Assembly: GCA_028751875.1 (NCBI GenBank)
Contig: CM054161.1
Coordinates: 48,107,541-48,171,540 of the forward strand
Direction of reading: 5' to 3'
Length of the DNA stretch: 64,000 nucleotides
DNA from: Rapana venosa
Lineage: Eukaryota; Mollusca; Gastropoda; Neogastropoda; Muricidae
The notes beneath the pieces were generated by a model that saw nothing but the letters and a program-made list of their open reading frames with translations, was not told the DNA's origin and ran no database searches. The translations under genes were made by a program, and so were the position numbers. Of this stretch, positions 36,301 to 46,290 are shown piece after piece (position 1 is the first letter of the stretch; each line of letters opens with the position of its first letter).

Positions 36301-39300
36301 ATCACTCCCCTTAAGTTTTTTAAAGTCGTGTTTCTGTCCCTTTAAATTTCATAAAATATTTTTTTTGGATGTTTTTTTTAAACGTTTTTTGGTTTTTTAA
36401 AAAAACATTTCAAATTTGGGGGAGTTTTTTTCTTTAGGTAAACAACCTGAAAAACAAGAGGCTCGATTTATTTTGGGTTTTTTCGGGGTTTCTTAAAAAA
36501 TTTTAAGAAAAAAAGGGTTGGTTTTTATTTTGGGTTTTTAAAATTTTTTGAAAGTTTTGGGTAATCTTGGGGAATGCATTTTTGATTAAAAACCTTTTTT
36601 TTGCAAAAAAACAAATTTTTTTATTAAAAAAAAGCCCGGTTTCGAAATGTCGGGGATTTTTTAATTTTTTTAAAAATCCCAATTGTCGGGTTTTGTTTTT
36701 TTTTTTAACAATAAAATTTTTTTAACTCTTTTTTTATATAAAATGGGAAGAATAAATTTTCAAGTTCTTTTCCACTGAAAGGTACCCCAAAATGGGTTAC
36801 AAAATAGTAAAATTAAATTGGTAAATGTGCCCGGGGAAAAAAAATTTAGTTTTCGAAAATTTGGTTTAAATTGGGAAAGTGTTTTTTTTTGGGAAAAAAT
36901 TGAATTACCCTTTTGTAAAGGCGGGGCCCTTTTTAACCTTTAGGGGACTTATTTGATCATTTTCCAAAAGGGCAAATTTTTGTAAAAGGTAAAACCAAAT
37001 TTTTAATTGGGGGCCCAATTTCCCTTAAAACTATTCCTTTATCCAAAAAACAGGGGTTTAAAAAACCTATAAATTTCATTTTTTTGCCTTTTTGTCTTGC
37101 TGATACGTACAAAACACTTTTTTTTTTTGTGCATTTAAGGACATGTGGGTTTAAATTTTAGTCCAAATTTGGGCAATCTGTCAATACTGTATTGAAAATT
37201 TTGGGGGGTTTTCTTGCTGGAGTCTGAAAACAAATACAAAAAAAGAAATGGGTTTTCAGGCAAAAAATTTCACGGTTTTCATTTACCAAAACAGGGGGGA
37301 AAAACCCTTTACATAGGGCTGAAAAAAAAAGAGTTTGGGCCCAAAAACTGAACCTTGTGTAACCCCATATCTAATTTGGGGAGTAGTTTGATCTTGGGTT
37401 TTTCAACCATACAAGCCTTTCGCCTTTTTTAAAAAATTAAAAATTTTTTTAGAAATTGGATAACTTTTAGGGTTTGGGGAAATTTTTTACAATTTCTAAT
37501 TTACCCCAATAAAAAAAAAGTGGTTTAAACCCCATCAAAGGGTTTTTTTAAAAAACAACAAAAAGGAAGGGCCCGTAAAAAAATTATTCATTTATATTTT
37601 GTAGGAGACTGCAGGGGAGCTGATTAAAACAGTGTGACAGGAAAGTTTTTTCGAAAAACCCCGATTGATCCTGGCAATAGATTGTTTTTTTTTTTAAAGT
37701 AAGAATTTAGGGTGTTTGGGATGTGTTTTTTCAATTTGGGGGAGGGTAGTACAGGGAAAAATTGGGAAAAAACCTGTAAATTAGAAGGAAAAAGAGCAGT
37801 CACCGGGTTTAGGACCGATATTAAAAATTTTGCCTTTTTTTTAAAATTGAGAGGAAAAAAAAACCTTTTCTCAATTTCACAAGTTTATTGGGTATTCAGT
37901 TTTTTTCAAAAAATAACTGGGGCTAGGGGGAGTTTTATAAAAACGAGCTTTTTAAATTTTTTCTAATCACGGGGTTTTAGAAATTTGTTTTTCATTTTTA
38001 ATTTTTTCTAATTTCGTTTAAAGGGGTTGGGCCTTGGCTGGAGAAAATTTTGGAAAAAAGGGAAAAAAGTTTTTGATTTTAAAATATTGTTTGTAGGTTT
38101 AAAGGGAAAATATTTTTTGCTTGGCTTGTCACATGCTATAAAAATTTTTTTTGGGTACATTTTGAAAAATTGGGGTGTTTTAAATTTTATCAGGGGTTTT
38201 GTCTTAAATGAAAAAGATTTAATTTTTTAAACATTTTATTACAATAATGTATTGATGGCTTTTTTTAAAAACTGGGAGGTCACTAGTGGTAATTAACAAC
38301 TGTTGAAAAATAATTACGCTTTGATCTGCGTTTTTAAAGGAATTCACTTTTTTTTCCTTTGTGGTTTTAAAAATTTTTCATGTTACCCCTGGGTTTCAGT
38401 GGTTTTTTAAATTAATCCAGATTCCCATGTCTTTTGGGTTTTCCCTGGAGGTTTTGGTTTTTTTTTTTAAAATCTTTTTTTAAAAAAGGGAGCATGTTTT
38501 TCATACACTGAAAATAAATGTGTTAACCCAAAAAATTAAACAGCTTCATTGGGGGCCCCTGAATTTTATATTAAAAAACGTTTTAAAAGGTTTAGTTCAT
38601 CCGGCCGAAAAAAAAAAATTATCCTCAAAGGGGTGTTTTTTAAAACGTCGGGAATATTTTAGTTTTTTTTGCCCAACTTTTTGGAAATTTTTTTTGCGAC
38701 GGGTTTTTAAAACCAAGTACAGCAAAAAGGATTATTTTTAATCGCTGCATTTCCCCCTGACGGGGGCACCCTACATCAGCTAAGTTTGGGGTTTTTTTCG
38801 TTAGTGTATAAAATATGATCAATTTTAAAAAATTTCTGAGTTATCTGGTTTTTAAAGTGTGGGTTTTTTCTTAGTTGTTCCAGGGGGCCAAAAAATCATA
38901 AAAGGGTTTTTGATTCCATTTTGGGTTTTTGGGTTTTTAGAAATCCCAAAGTTTTTTAAACTCCCAAAAATTTAAAAGTTTCAGATTTAAAATGCAAAAC
39001 CCTTTATCCATTTTGAGAATTGAAAACTATCAAACCAATTAAATGGTTTTTGACGGAATTTTTGTATATGAAAATTTTAAACAAAATGGGGACTACTGTC
39101 TTTTAAAATTTTATTTTTTTTCCCCAAAACGGAATTTTTTGAAAAATCATACACATCAAAAAATTTATAGGGGCCCTTTGGGCAGGGATAAAAGGGAAAA
39201 TGCCAAAAAAAAGTTAATTTTAAACCTGTTGTTTTTTGGGGTTTTTAAGGGAATTTTTGGCGAAAAAAATTGGTATCCTGGAATGTTTCAAGGGGCTGCA

Positions 39301-39450
39301 AACAGTTATAATTTTAAGAAAGGGGGGGATTCAGGGAAAGGGCCCAAAAAAATGAAACTTTATTCCCCCATTAAAAAAAGTATGCTAGCAAAGTCCCTCT
39401 TTTTTTAAATTTGGTTTTTCAAATTTTTTATGTTTAAGGTAGCCTTCGTA
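36300..39450 (-). mobile_element. Degenerate LINE, minus strand, corrupted
   Basis: Landmarks occur in the right order on the minus strand. FSVYEKHAP at about 38487-38514 marks the end of the endonuclease region. PVIF...LNTQ with an IEK end at about 37870-37960 matches RT domain 2. GVTQGSVFGP at 37337-37366 is the RT GVPQGSVLGP motif. A region like NTVLTD...KPTCP at about 37140-37200 corresponds to the downstream RT segment. No frame is intact and homopolymer runs are everywhere. The motif set differs from the LINE at 10.6-14.8 kb, so this is a different family. Confidence 0.6.
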
Positions 39451-40715
39451 GACCATGTTTTTTTTGGCCACTTTTTCGAGGTTTAAAAACATGGGCTAGA
39501 GGGGGAGTGCAGCAATAACCCGTTTAGAATTTCAGGTGTGTGTGGGGGTTTTGTTTGTGTGGGTGTTGTGTGTGTGTGTTTTTGTGTGTGTGTGTTTTTG
39601 TGGGTGTGTGTGGTTTTGTTGTAAAGTTTTGCGTAAGTGCGGTTGGGGGTTTTTGCGTGTGTGGCCGGGGGGGCGTGTTTTTTTGTTTGTAGTTTTAAGT
39701 GTAGTAGTAGGGAGTAGTATTTTGTAAGTAGTAGTTTGTAGTAGTAATAGGGAGTACTTTCCCCCGTTTGGGATTTAACATTTGTGTGGTTTTTCGTTTG
39801 GGGATGCTTGCGTGGCGTGTGTTTGAAGGGGAGTGAGTTTTTCAGTTTTGTTTTTTACAAAAACCTTTATATCAACCCCGGGAAATTTGGTTAAAAAAAT
39901 TTTGTGTTTTTTTTTTTTGGTTGGGAGTTTATGGTTGTTAAATTATCTGGGGTTTTGGGGGGTGTTGTGTGGTGTGGTGTGTGTGTGTGTGTGGGTGTGT
40001 GTGTGTGTGTGTTTGTGTGAAATGTGTTTGGTTTAAAAAGGAAAGGGGTTTGAACTTCCAAAAAACTTCTTTGGGTTTCAAGGGGGGTGCGGGCCGTTTT
40101 TAAAATTTTTCCGGGGGGTTCCTTAACGAAGGGGCCCCCAAAAAACCCCCCATGGGTGGTAAAAAAAAGGGCAAATAAGCCCGTAAATTTGCCCCTTTTG
40201 CCCTGGGGAGTAAAAAATTTTTCCTTTTCCTTCCTTTTGGGGGGGGAAAAAGGCCCTTGGTTTTAAAAATTGTTGCTTTTTTGGAAAAATTTGTTATTTC
40301 GGGTTAAACTGTTTTGTTTTAAAGGGGGCAAATTTCTTTTTTCTTAAAAGTTTAATTTTCAAAAATGCCGGGAAAATCCACTCTCCGCCCCCCATCTTTT
40401 AAAATTTTTCCCGGATTAGAACTTTTTAAACCCCCGGGTTGTGGGAAAACCCCTTTTGCGGAAAACCCCCCCTTTTTTAGCCCACCTTTTGCCTTTTTCC
40501 CTTTTTTTTAAAAGTAGGCCAAGTTGGGGTTAAAAAAGGAAACCCAAAATTGAAACAAAAATGTTTACAACCGGGGCCCCTTTGGAATTAATTTTCCCCC
40601 AAAAAAAAATAATAAAAAAAAAAAAGGTTTAAAAATTTTTAAAAACAAAAAAATTTTAAAGCCCCTTGTTTAAAACTTTTTTTCCCCCCTCCCTTTCCCC
40701 CCCCCTTTTCTTTGT
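39451..40715. other. TG-rich and corrupted sequence
   Basis: TG-rich tracts at 39534-39620 and 39960-40020, tag-unit repeats at 39698-39755, and homopolymer-distorted sequence to about 40700. No exon found, though an N-terminal transporter exon could be hidden here. Confidence 0.5.
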
Positions 40716-40716
40716 A

Positions 40717-40785
40717 GTAGTCGTAGTAAGTAGTAGTAGTAGTAGTTAGTAGTAGTAGTAGTAGAGTAGTAGTATAGTGTCTTCA
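40717..40785. repeat. (TAG)n microsatellite
   Basis: Trinucleotide array with small interruptions, followed by a TG/TGCG array at 40806-40902 and an (ATC)n array at 40973-41000. Confidence 0.85.
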
Positions 40786-40871
40786 TTGTTTGGATTCATC
40801 AGTTTGTGTGTGTGCGTGGGTATGCGTGCGTGCGTGTGTTTGTGCATGCGTGCATGTGTACGTATATGTGG

Positions 40872-40903
<32 letters not shown>

Positions 40904-41052
40904 AAACATTGATATGGCAACCCAGAATTAGGCCAAATCCCAAACAAAAATAATAACAACTGTACAGTACTATCATCATCATCATCATCATCATCATCAT
41001 GATCAACATGAGTACGATCATCATCAGGCTTGTATAATTATGGCGTGGCGTG

Positions 41053-41190
41053 GTGAGCTGTGCTGTGCTGTGCTGTGCTGTGCTGTGCTGTGCTGTGCTG
41101 TGCATGTGCTGTGCTGTGCTGTGCATGTGCTGTGCTGTGCTGAGCTGAGCTGTGCTGTGCTGAGCTGTGCTGTGCTGAGCTGTGCTGTGC
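41053..41190. repeat. (TGCTG)n pentanucleotide array abutting a splice acceptor
   Basis: About 138 bases of tgctg with some gagct and catgt variants. It ends within about ten bases of the acceptor of the transporter exon (AG at 41197-41198), where a polypyrimidine tract would normally be. Confidence 0.9.
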
Positions 41191-41198
41191 GTGTGCAG

Positions 41199-41325
41199 AG
41201 TTGCTGGCTGCCTGTGTGGTGGTCTTTCTCCTGGGACTTGTGAACGAGGGCCTCCGCCTCCTCATGGCCTGGCTAAAAGCGCAGCTCAACGCCAGTCCCC
41301 CACCACTGCCTTCCCTTCAGCCCTT
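41199..41325 (+). CDS. SLC31A1-like: CTR-family copper transporter, exon encoding transmembrane helix 1
   Basis: A 127-base internal exon. The acceptor is gtgtgcag (AG at 41197-41198; AG at 41199-41200 is an alternative) and the donor is a perfect gtgagt (GT at 41326-41327). The frame reads LLAACVVVFLLGLVNEGLRL, then a short loop (MAWLKAQLNAS) and a proline-rich stretch. This matches CTR1 helix 1, in which a V-F-L-L core is followed by an E-G-L-[KR] turn into the cytosolic loop. The exon ends two bases into a codon (phase 2), compatible with the terminal exon at 44344. CTR proteins are trimeric plasma-membrane Cu(I) channels. Upstream exons carrying the Met/His-rich ectodomain were not found. 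The family match is by eye, but the phase agreement and order make it convincing. Confidence 0.8.
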
Positions 41326-41357
41326 GTGAGTCAATCCTTCCTTCCTTCCTTCCTTTC

Positions 41358-41705
41358 GGGACGGGATAGCCCTCGGTGGTTAGATTGATGCCTTCGTGAT
41401 CTGTTGACTCGGGTTCCAATCTCGTTCAAGTTCAAGTCTAATCTCGTCTCGTTTTTCCTCTAGAGTTTATATCAGTGCCGACTCCACTCTCGCCCCCCTC
41501 AAAATATCCTTCGGATGAGACTATAAACCGAGGTCCTGTGTGCGAACGCATGCAGAACATCTTGAGCACACGTTAAAAAGCCGTTCCGCTTTTCGGAAGA
41601 GTAGGCCATTGTGTGCCGGTTGGAAACGGATGACAACGTTGACAAAAACTGCTTACACACGGGGACTGGATGATATCCTCGAAATAAAATAATAATAACA
41701 ATAGT
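41358..41705 (+). mobile_element. SINE2, full length
   Basis: Head cgggacgggatagccctcgg (box A), box-B-like gggttccaatctc, central block tccttcggatgagactataa, then cgcatgcagaacatcttgag, ccgcttttcggaagagtagg and ggggactggatg, ending in an AATAATA tail. It lies just inside the transporter intron, 32 bases after the donor. Confidence 0.9.
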
Positions 41706-41719
41706 AATAATAATTCAGC

Positions 41720-42595
41720 CCCTTGTGAGTCTCTCCTTCCCTCTCCCTTCCCTCTCCCCTTCTCTCCTTCCCTCTCTCCTTCCCTCTCCCCTTCTCTCCT
41801 TCCCTCTCCCCTTCTCCTCTTCTCTCTCCCCATCTCTTTAACTTTGTCATTCCCTCCTTCCCTCTCCCCTTCTCTCCTTCCTCTCCCTTCTCCTCTTCTC
41901 TCTCCCCATCTCTTTAACTTTTGTCATTCTCCTCCTTCTTTCACTCACCCTTCTCTCTAGCCCTTGTGTCTCTCCTTCCCTCTCCCCTTCTCTCTCCTTC
42001 CCTCTCTCCTTCCCTCTCCCCTTCTCTCCTTCCCTCTCCCCTTCTCTCTATACCTCTCGCCTTCTTCTCCTTCCCTCTCTCCTTCCCTCTCCCCTTCTCT
42101 CCTTCCCTCTCCCCTTCTCTCTATACCTCTCGCCTCTCTCCTTCCCTCTCCCTTCTCTCTATACCTCTCGCCTTCTCTCCTTACCTCTCCCCTTCTCTCT
42201 ATACTCTCGCCTTCTCTCCTTACCTCTCCCCTTCTCTCTATACCTCTCGCCTTTCTCTCCTTTCCCTCTCCCCTTCTCTCTATACCTCTCGCCTTCTCTC
42301 TTCCCTCTCCCCTTCTCTCTATACCTCTCCCCTTCTCTCCTTCCCTCTCCCCTTCTCTCTATACCTCTCGCCTTCTCTCCTTCCTCTCCCCTTCTCTCCT
42401 TCCCTCTCCCCTTCTCTCTATACCTCTCGCCTTCTCTCCTTCCCTCTCCCCTTCTCTTTAACTTTTGTCAATCCCTCCTTCTTTCCCTTTCCCTTCCCTC
42501 TATACCTCTCCCCTTATCTTCTTTCCTCTCTCATTCTCCTCAAACCTTTGTCAATCCCTCCTTACCTCTTCCCTTCTCTTCAACCCTTGTCAGTT
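41720..42595. repeat. Polypyrimidine minisatellite, about 40-base period
   Basis: The marker ctatacctctcg recurs at intervals of 38-42 bases between about 42121 and 42359. Each unit consists of two roughly 20-base halves (ccttctctccttccctctcc and ccttctctctatacctctcg). Pure C/T over hundreds of bases gives Leu/Ser/Pro-rich spurious frames. It lies within the transporter intron. Confidence 0.9.
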
Positions 42596-43130
42596 ATATG
42601 GATTGGTGATTTATAGGGATTGGTGAAATTTAGGGATTGGTGATTTACAAGGATTGGTGATTTATAGGGATTGGTGAGTTATAGGGATTGGTAAATTATA
42701 AGGATGAGTGGCTTATAGGGATTGGTGGGTTATGAGGATTTGTGAGTTATGTGGATTGGTAAGTTATGGGGATTTGCTGAGTTATAGGGATCGGTGAGTT
42801 ATAAGGATTTGTGATTTATAGGGATTGGTGAGTTATGGGGATTGGTGAGTTATAGGGATTGGTGGGTTACAGGGATTGGTGAGTTATAGGGATTGGTGAG
42901 TTGTAAGGATTTGGTTATAAGGACTGGCGAGTTATAAGGATTGGTGTTATAGGGATTGGTGAGTTATAAGGATTTGTGAGTTATAGGGATTGGTGAGTTG
43001 TGCGGATTGGTGAGTTATGGAGATTGGTGAGTTATAGGGATTGGTGATTTCTAAGGATTGGTGATTTCTAGGGACTGGTGATTTCTAGGGATGGATAAGT
43101 TATAGGGATTTGGTGAGTTATATATAAGGT
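42593..43130. repeat. 17-base minisatellite (ttatagggattggtgag)
   Basis: Roughly 30 tandem variants of ttatagggattggtgag over about 540 bases, directly after the polypyrimidine minisatellite, in the same intron. There are no CRISPR-like spacers; variation is scattered substitution. Confidence 0.9.
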
Positions 43131-43139
43131 TCGGTGATC

Positions 43140-43345
43140 TAGAGCTAATACGTCTATCAAAAAAACAAGAAGTCGAGGGTTTCATCCTCGCTTGAACTCG
43201 AACTTTGTCCACCCCTAGAGTGGTCTTTTAGGTGAGATGATAAACAGACGTCAAATGTGCAGTACACATTCTGCGCACGTAAAAGAACCCATGGATTCAA
43301 GAGAGTTGACCCTGAGGAAATTCTGCAGAAAATGGAAAAATGGAA
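43140..43345 (+). mobile_element. SINE-like element of a third type
   Basis: Carries a box-B-like gagggtttcatcctcgc, then gagatgataaacagacgtc and ctgcgcacgtaaaagaaccc. The last two parallel the central block of SINE2 and conserved SINE domains of other invertebrates (from memory). The repeated segment copied at 56651 begins within it. Exact family not determined. Confidence 0.55.
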
Positions 43346-43369
43346 CAAAACTAGCACTCAGAAACTGCT

Positions 43370-43371
<2 letters not shown>

Positions 43372-43465
<94 letters not shown>

Positions 43466-43489
43466 TGCGTGTGTGTGTGTGCGTGCGTG

Positions 43490-43573
<84 letters not shown>
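43372..43573. repeat. (TG)n microsatellite
   Basis: Nearly 200 bases of TG with a short gagagaga/gcgt interruption. Much shorter in copy B (56786-56850). Confidence 0.95.
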
Positions 43574-43578
<5 letters not shown>

Positions 43579-43996
43579 GACGGAGAGAGACAGAGAGAAA
43601 CAGAAAGGGAGTGAGAAAGAGAAGAGAGGGAGGGAGTGACAGGGACAGACAGACACACAGACAGACACACAGACAGAGACGGAAAGAGGCGAATAAAAGG
43701 CTGTTTTTTAAAAAAAATTCACGGTTAGTTTCATTTTTTAATACCAACCAACAACAAACACCCCCCCCCCCCCTACACACACACACACACACACTCAGAT
43801 TGTGTCTGAACCATCGTTACTGTTGGACATTGTGTTAGGGTTGATAAAAAGTCCGATAACTCAGCTTTTGTGGTATGTTACTGTTGGTTTTTATTCAGTA
43901 CTGTTATCTGACATTTTTCAGTTATCGTTTGCTTTTTCTTGTTAGATTTTTCCCGTCTAAAATCACTAAATGTGAATAGACGTTAAACTGAAGATA

Positions 43997-44125
<129 letters not shown>

Positions 44126-44343
44126 ACCAACCCTTCTCCAATACAACAATACCAACACTGCCCACCAATTTCAACCCCCCCCCCCCCCCAAACAAACAAA
44201 ACACCCAAAAACCCCACCCCAACAAACACCCCAGTAAACACTCTTTTTTGTCTTAATCAATCAATCAAATTATTTATTTATCTATCTTATTTACTTACTT
44301 ATTGATTGATCGATTTAATTCATTCATTTCCTACCACCACCAG

Positions 44344-44680
44344 ACGCAGCATGGAACAGAAGCTGTGGCTGCGAGGTGCGGTGCATACCTTCACGTACAT
44401 CTTCCACCTCTTCGTGCATTACTGCCTGATGCTGGTCTTCATGACCCTCAACGTCTGGCTCTGCCTCTCCATGCTTCTCGGCGCGGGCCTGGGCTACCTC
44501 CTCTTCCACTTCCGGCCTGTCAAGTCACGTGTCTTCCGGTTCTTCGGGATGCGCGAGCCAGCGTGCGCGCGGGAGGAGAAGGAAGGGGAGGAGAAGGAGA
44601 CGTATTCAGAAATGACTGACATGAACGTGTCCCCTGACAACTCGGAGGAGTTTAAGTGGAATAGTAGTCCTAAGAAGTAA
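44344..44680 (+). CDS. SLC31A1-like: CTR-family copper transporter, terminal exon (helices 2 and 3 and C-terminal tail), copy A
   Basis: Follows a ccaccaccag acceptor and ends at TAA 44678-44680. Its first base completes a codon begun in the exon at 41199-41325 (phase 2). The frame contains HLFVHYCLMLVFMTLNVWLC (helix 2) with the M-x3-M copper-relay motif MLVFM, then LGAGLGYLLF (helix 3) with the G-x3-G packing motif GAGLG. Both are hallmarks of CTR1-type transporters, which move Cu(I) through a trimeric pore. The tail is long and acidic (EEKEGEEKETYSEM) and ends FKWNSSPKK, lacking the His-Cys-His terminus of vertebrate CTR1. An internal ATG at 44351 is probably not a start. An AATAAA at 45386-45391 may be the polyadenylation signal. 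CTR1-like rather than CTR2-like, from the MTxN and GAG motifs. Confidence 0.88.
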
Positions 44681-45186
44681 GAGGAGCGAGGGTGTTGGTT
44701 TTAAGGGTGTGTTGTGGTGTGTCGTGTAGTGTTTAGTCTCTGTGTGTGTGTGTAGTGTAATGTGTGTATGTGCACGTGCACGCACGCACACACATGCACG
44801 TGCGAGCGAACACACACACATACATACAGGCACGCGCACGCACACACACATAAACACACAGCACACACACTAACACACACACAAATACACACACAAATAC
44901 ACACACACACACAACACACACACACACACACACACACAAGTGCAGTGCACATACACACTCGCACACACATACACACTCACACAAAAGCGCAGCGCACATA
45001 CACACTCGCACACACACACACTCACACAAAAGCACAGCACACACACTAACACACACACAAATACACACACACACACACACACACACTCACGTACGCACAC
45101 ACAAGCACAGCACACGCACAAACACACACACACACACACACACACACATAAGCACACACACTAACACACACACACATACAAACACA

Positions 45187-45235
<49 letters not shown>

Positions 45236-45297
45236 CACACACACACACACACACACACACAACGCACACTCACACACGCGCGAACACACACACACCT
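44681..45297. repeat. 3' flank: TG then long interrupted (CA)n array
   Basis: Presumably 3' UTR or downstream DNA. TG-rich at 44705-44770, then CA/CACG arrays to 45297. The many His/Thr and Cys/Val frames are repeat artefacts. Confidence 0.9.
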
Positions 45298-45385
45298 TCC
45301 ACATAGTGTTTGCCTGTGTCCATTAAATGAGGCCTGTGGCATGTTTGACAACAGGCACTCATAGAAAAAAGTGTAATATGAAAAT

Positions 45386-45391
45386 AATAAA
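45386..45391 (+). promoter_or_regulatory. Candidate polyadenylation signal (AATAAA)
   Basis: Lies about 700 bases after the transporter stop codon, followed by T/G-rich sequence. The same hexamer and context are kept in copy B at 58896-58901. Plausible but unproven. Confidence 0.4.
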
Positions 45392-45677
45392 CTATTGTTT
45401 TGATTACGTCTTGGTTGTACATAAGACTGTTTTGGGGGGGCAGGGTGTGTTTTGTGGATTTAAAATATACTAGCGGCATTATTTTTGGATTTAAAATATA
45501 AAATATACTAACAGCATTATGTTTAGTCAAACATTTTGAATGATGATTTTAACACAAGATTTTCATACACACACTCTTAATATGGGTTTTAAGACAATAA
45601 TGATATGTGTGTCGGGGTCCAGTTTTGTGTTTCCAGATGGTTCATTATTAAGCAATGCATTTTCTTTTTTTATTGTG

Positions 45678-45825
45678 TTCGTGTGTGTGTGTTTTTGAGT
45701 GTGCATGCGTGCGTGCGTGCTTGCGAGTGAGTGAGTGAGTGAGTGAGTGTGTGTGTGTGTGTGTGTTTGAGTGAGTGTGCGTGCGTGCATGCATGCGTGC
45801 ATGCATGCGTGCGTGTGTGTGGAGT
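45678..45825. repeat. (TG)n/(GAGT)n/(TGCG)n compound microsatellite
   Basis: TG, gagt and tgcg/catg units. Copy B has a longer pure TG core at 59250-59294. Confidence 0.9.
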
Positions 45826-45996
45826 TTCTTCCCCAGATTTACAGCATCCTTTGATTATTTTGGATGGTGATTTCCAGCTTAACAACTTATTGTTCATAAA
45901 CTAGAAGAAGACGTTGCTATCTGTGGATTGTGGTCATTGAAGGTATGCACTACAAGTTTCCCAGTTCTCTGGAAAGAACACACTGCACAGTGCCTT

Positions 45997-46290
45997 GGGG
46001 ACGGGATGGCTCAGTGGTCAGAACACTCACTTTCCACCAGCCAAGTTAAGCAGCGTCGAGCGTGGTTACCACTTGGATGGGTGACCTTTTGCGCGCCTTG
46101 GCTTCAGTACACTTCCCCCAGTTCACCCAGCTGTAAATGGGTACCTGCCCTCTTTAGGGTCAGGGAAGGTAAAGCAGCGAGGGAGAGGAGATGGGCGCCG
46201 CCTTCAAAATGCTGGCCCCTAGAGAAGTTGAGGTCTCTGATGCCTCGCTCCCCTATGACCACATAGGTTATGGGACACCTTTACCTTTAT
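45997..46290 (+). mobile_element. SINE1, full length, with 8-base target duplication
   Basis: Complete element from ggggacgggatggctcagtg to a ctttacctttat tail. AGTGCCTT occurs at 45989-45996 and again at 46291-46298. The 5S-like stretch is very well preserved (aagttaagcagcgtcgagcg, then ggttaccacttggatgggtg). Shared with copy B at the same site, so it predates the separation of the copies. Confidence 0.92.

Noticed and set aside
41921..42616. 231-codon Leu/Ser/Pro-rich frame
   Set aside because: Produced by the C/T minisatellite inside the transporter intron. Several frames are open.
42593..43130. CRISPR-like array
   Set aside because: The 17-base units are contiguous with no unique spacers, and the genome is eukaryotic.
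45928..46266. 112-codon frame (MWSLKVCTTSFPV...)
   Set aside because: It runs through a SINE1. The same peptide arises from every SINE1 copy.
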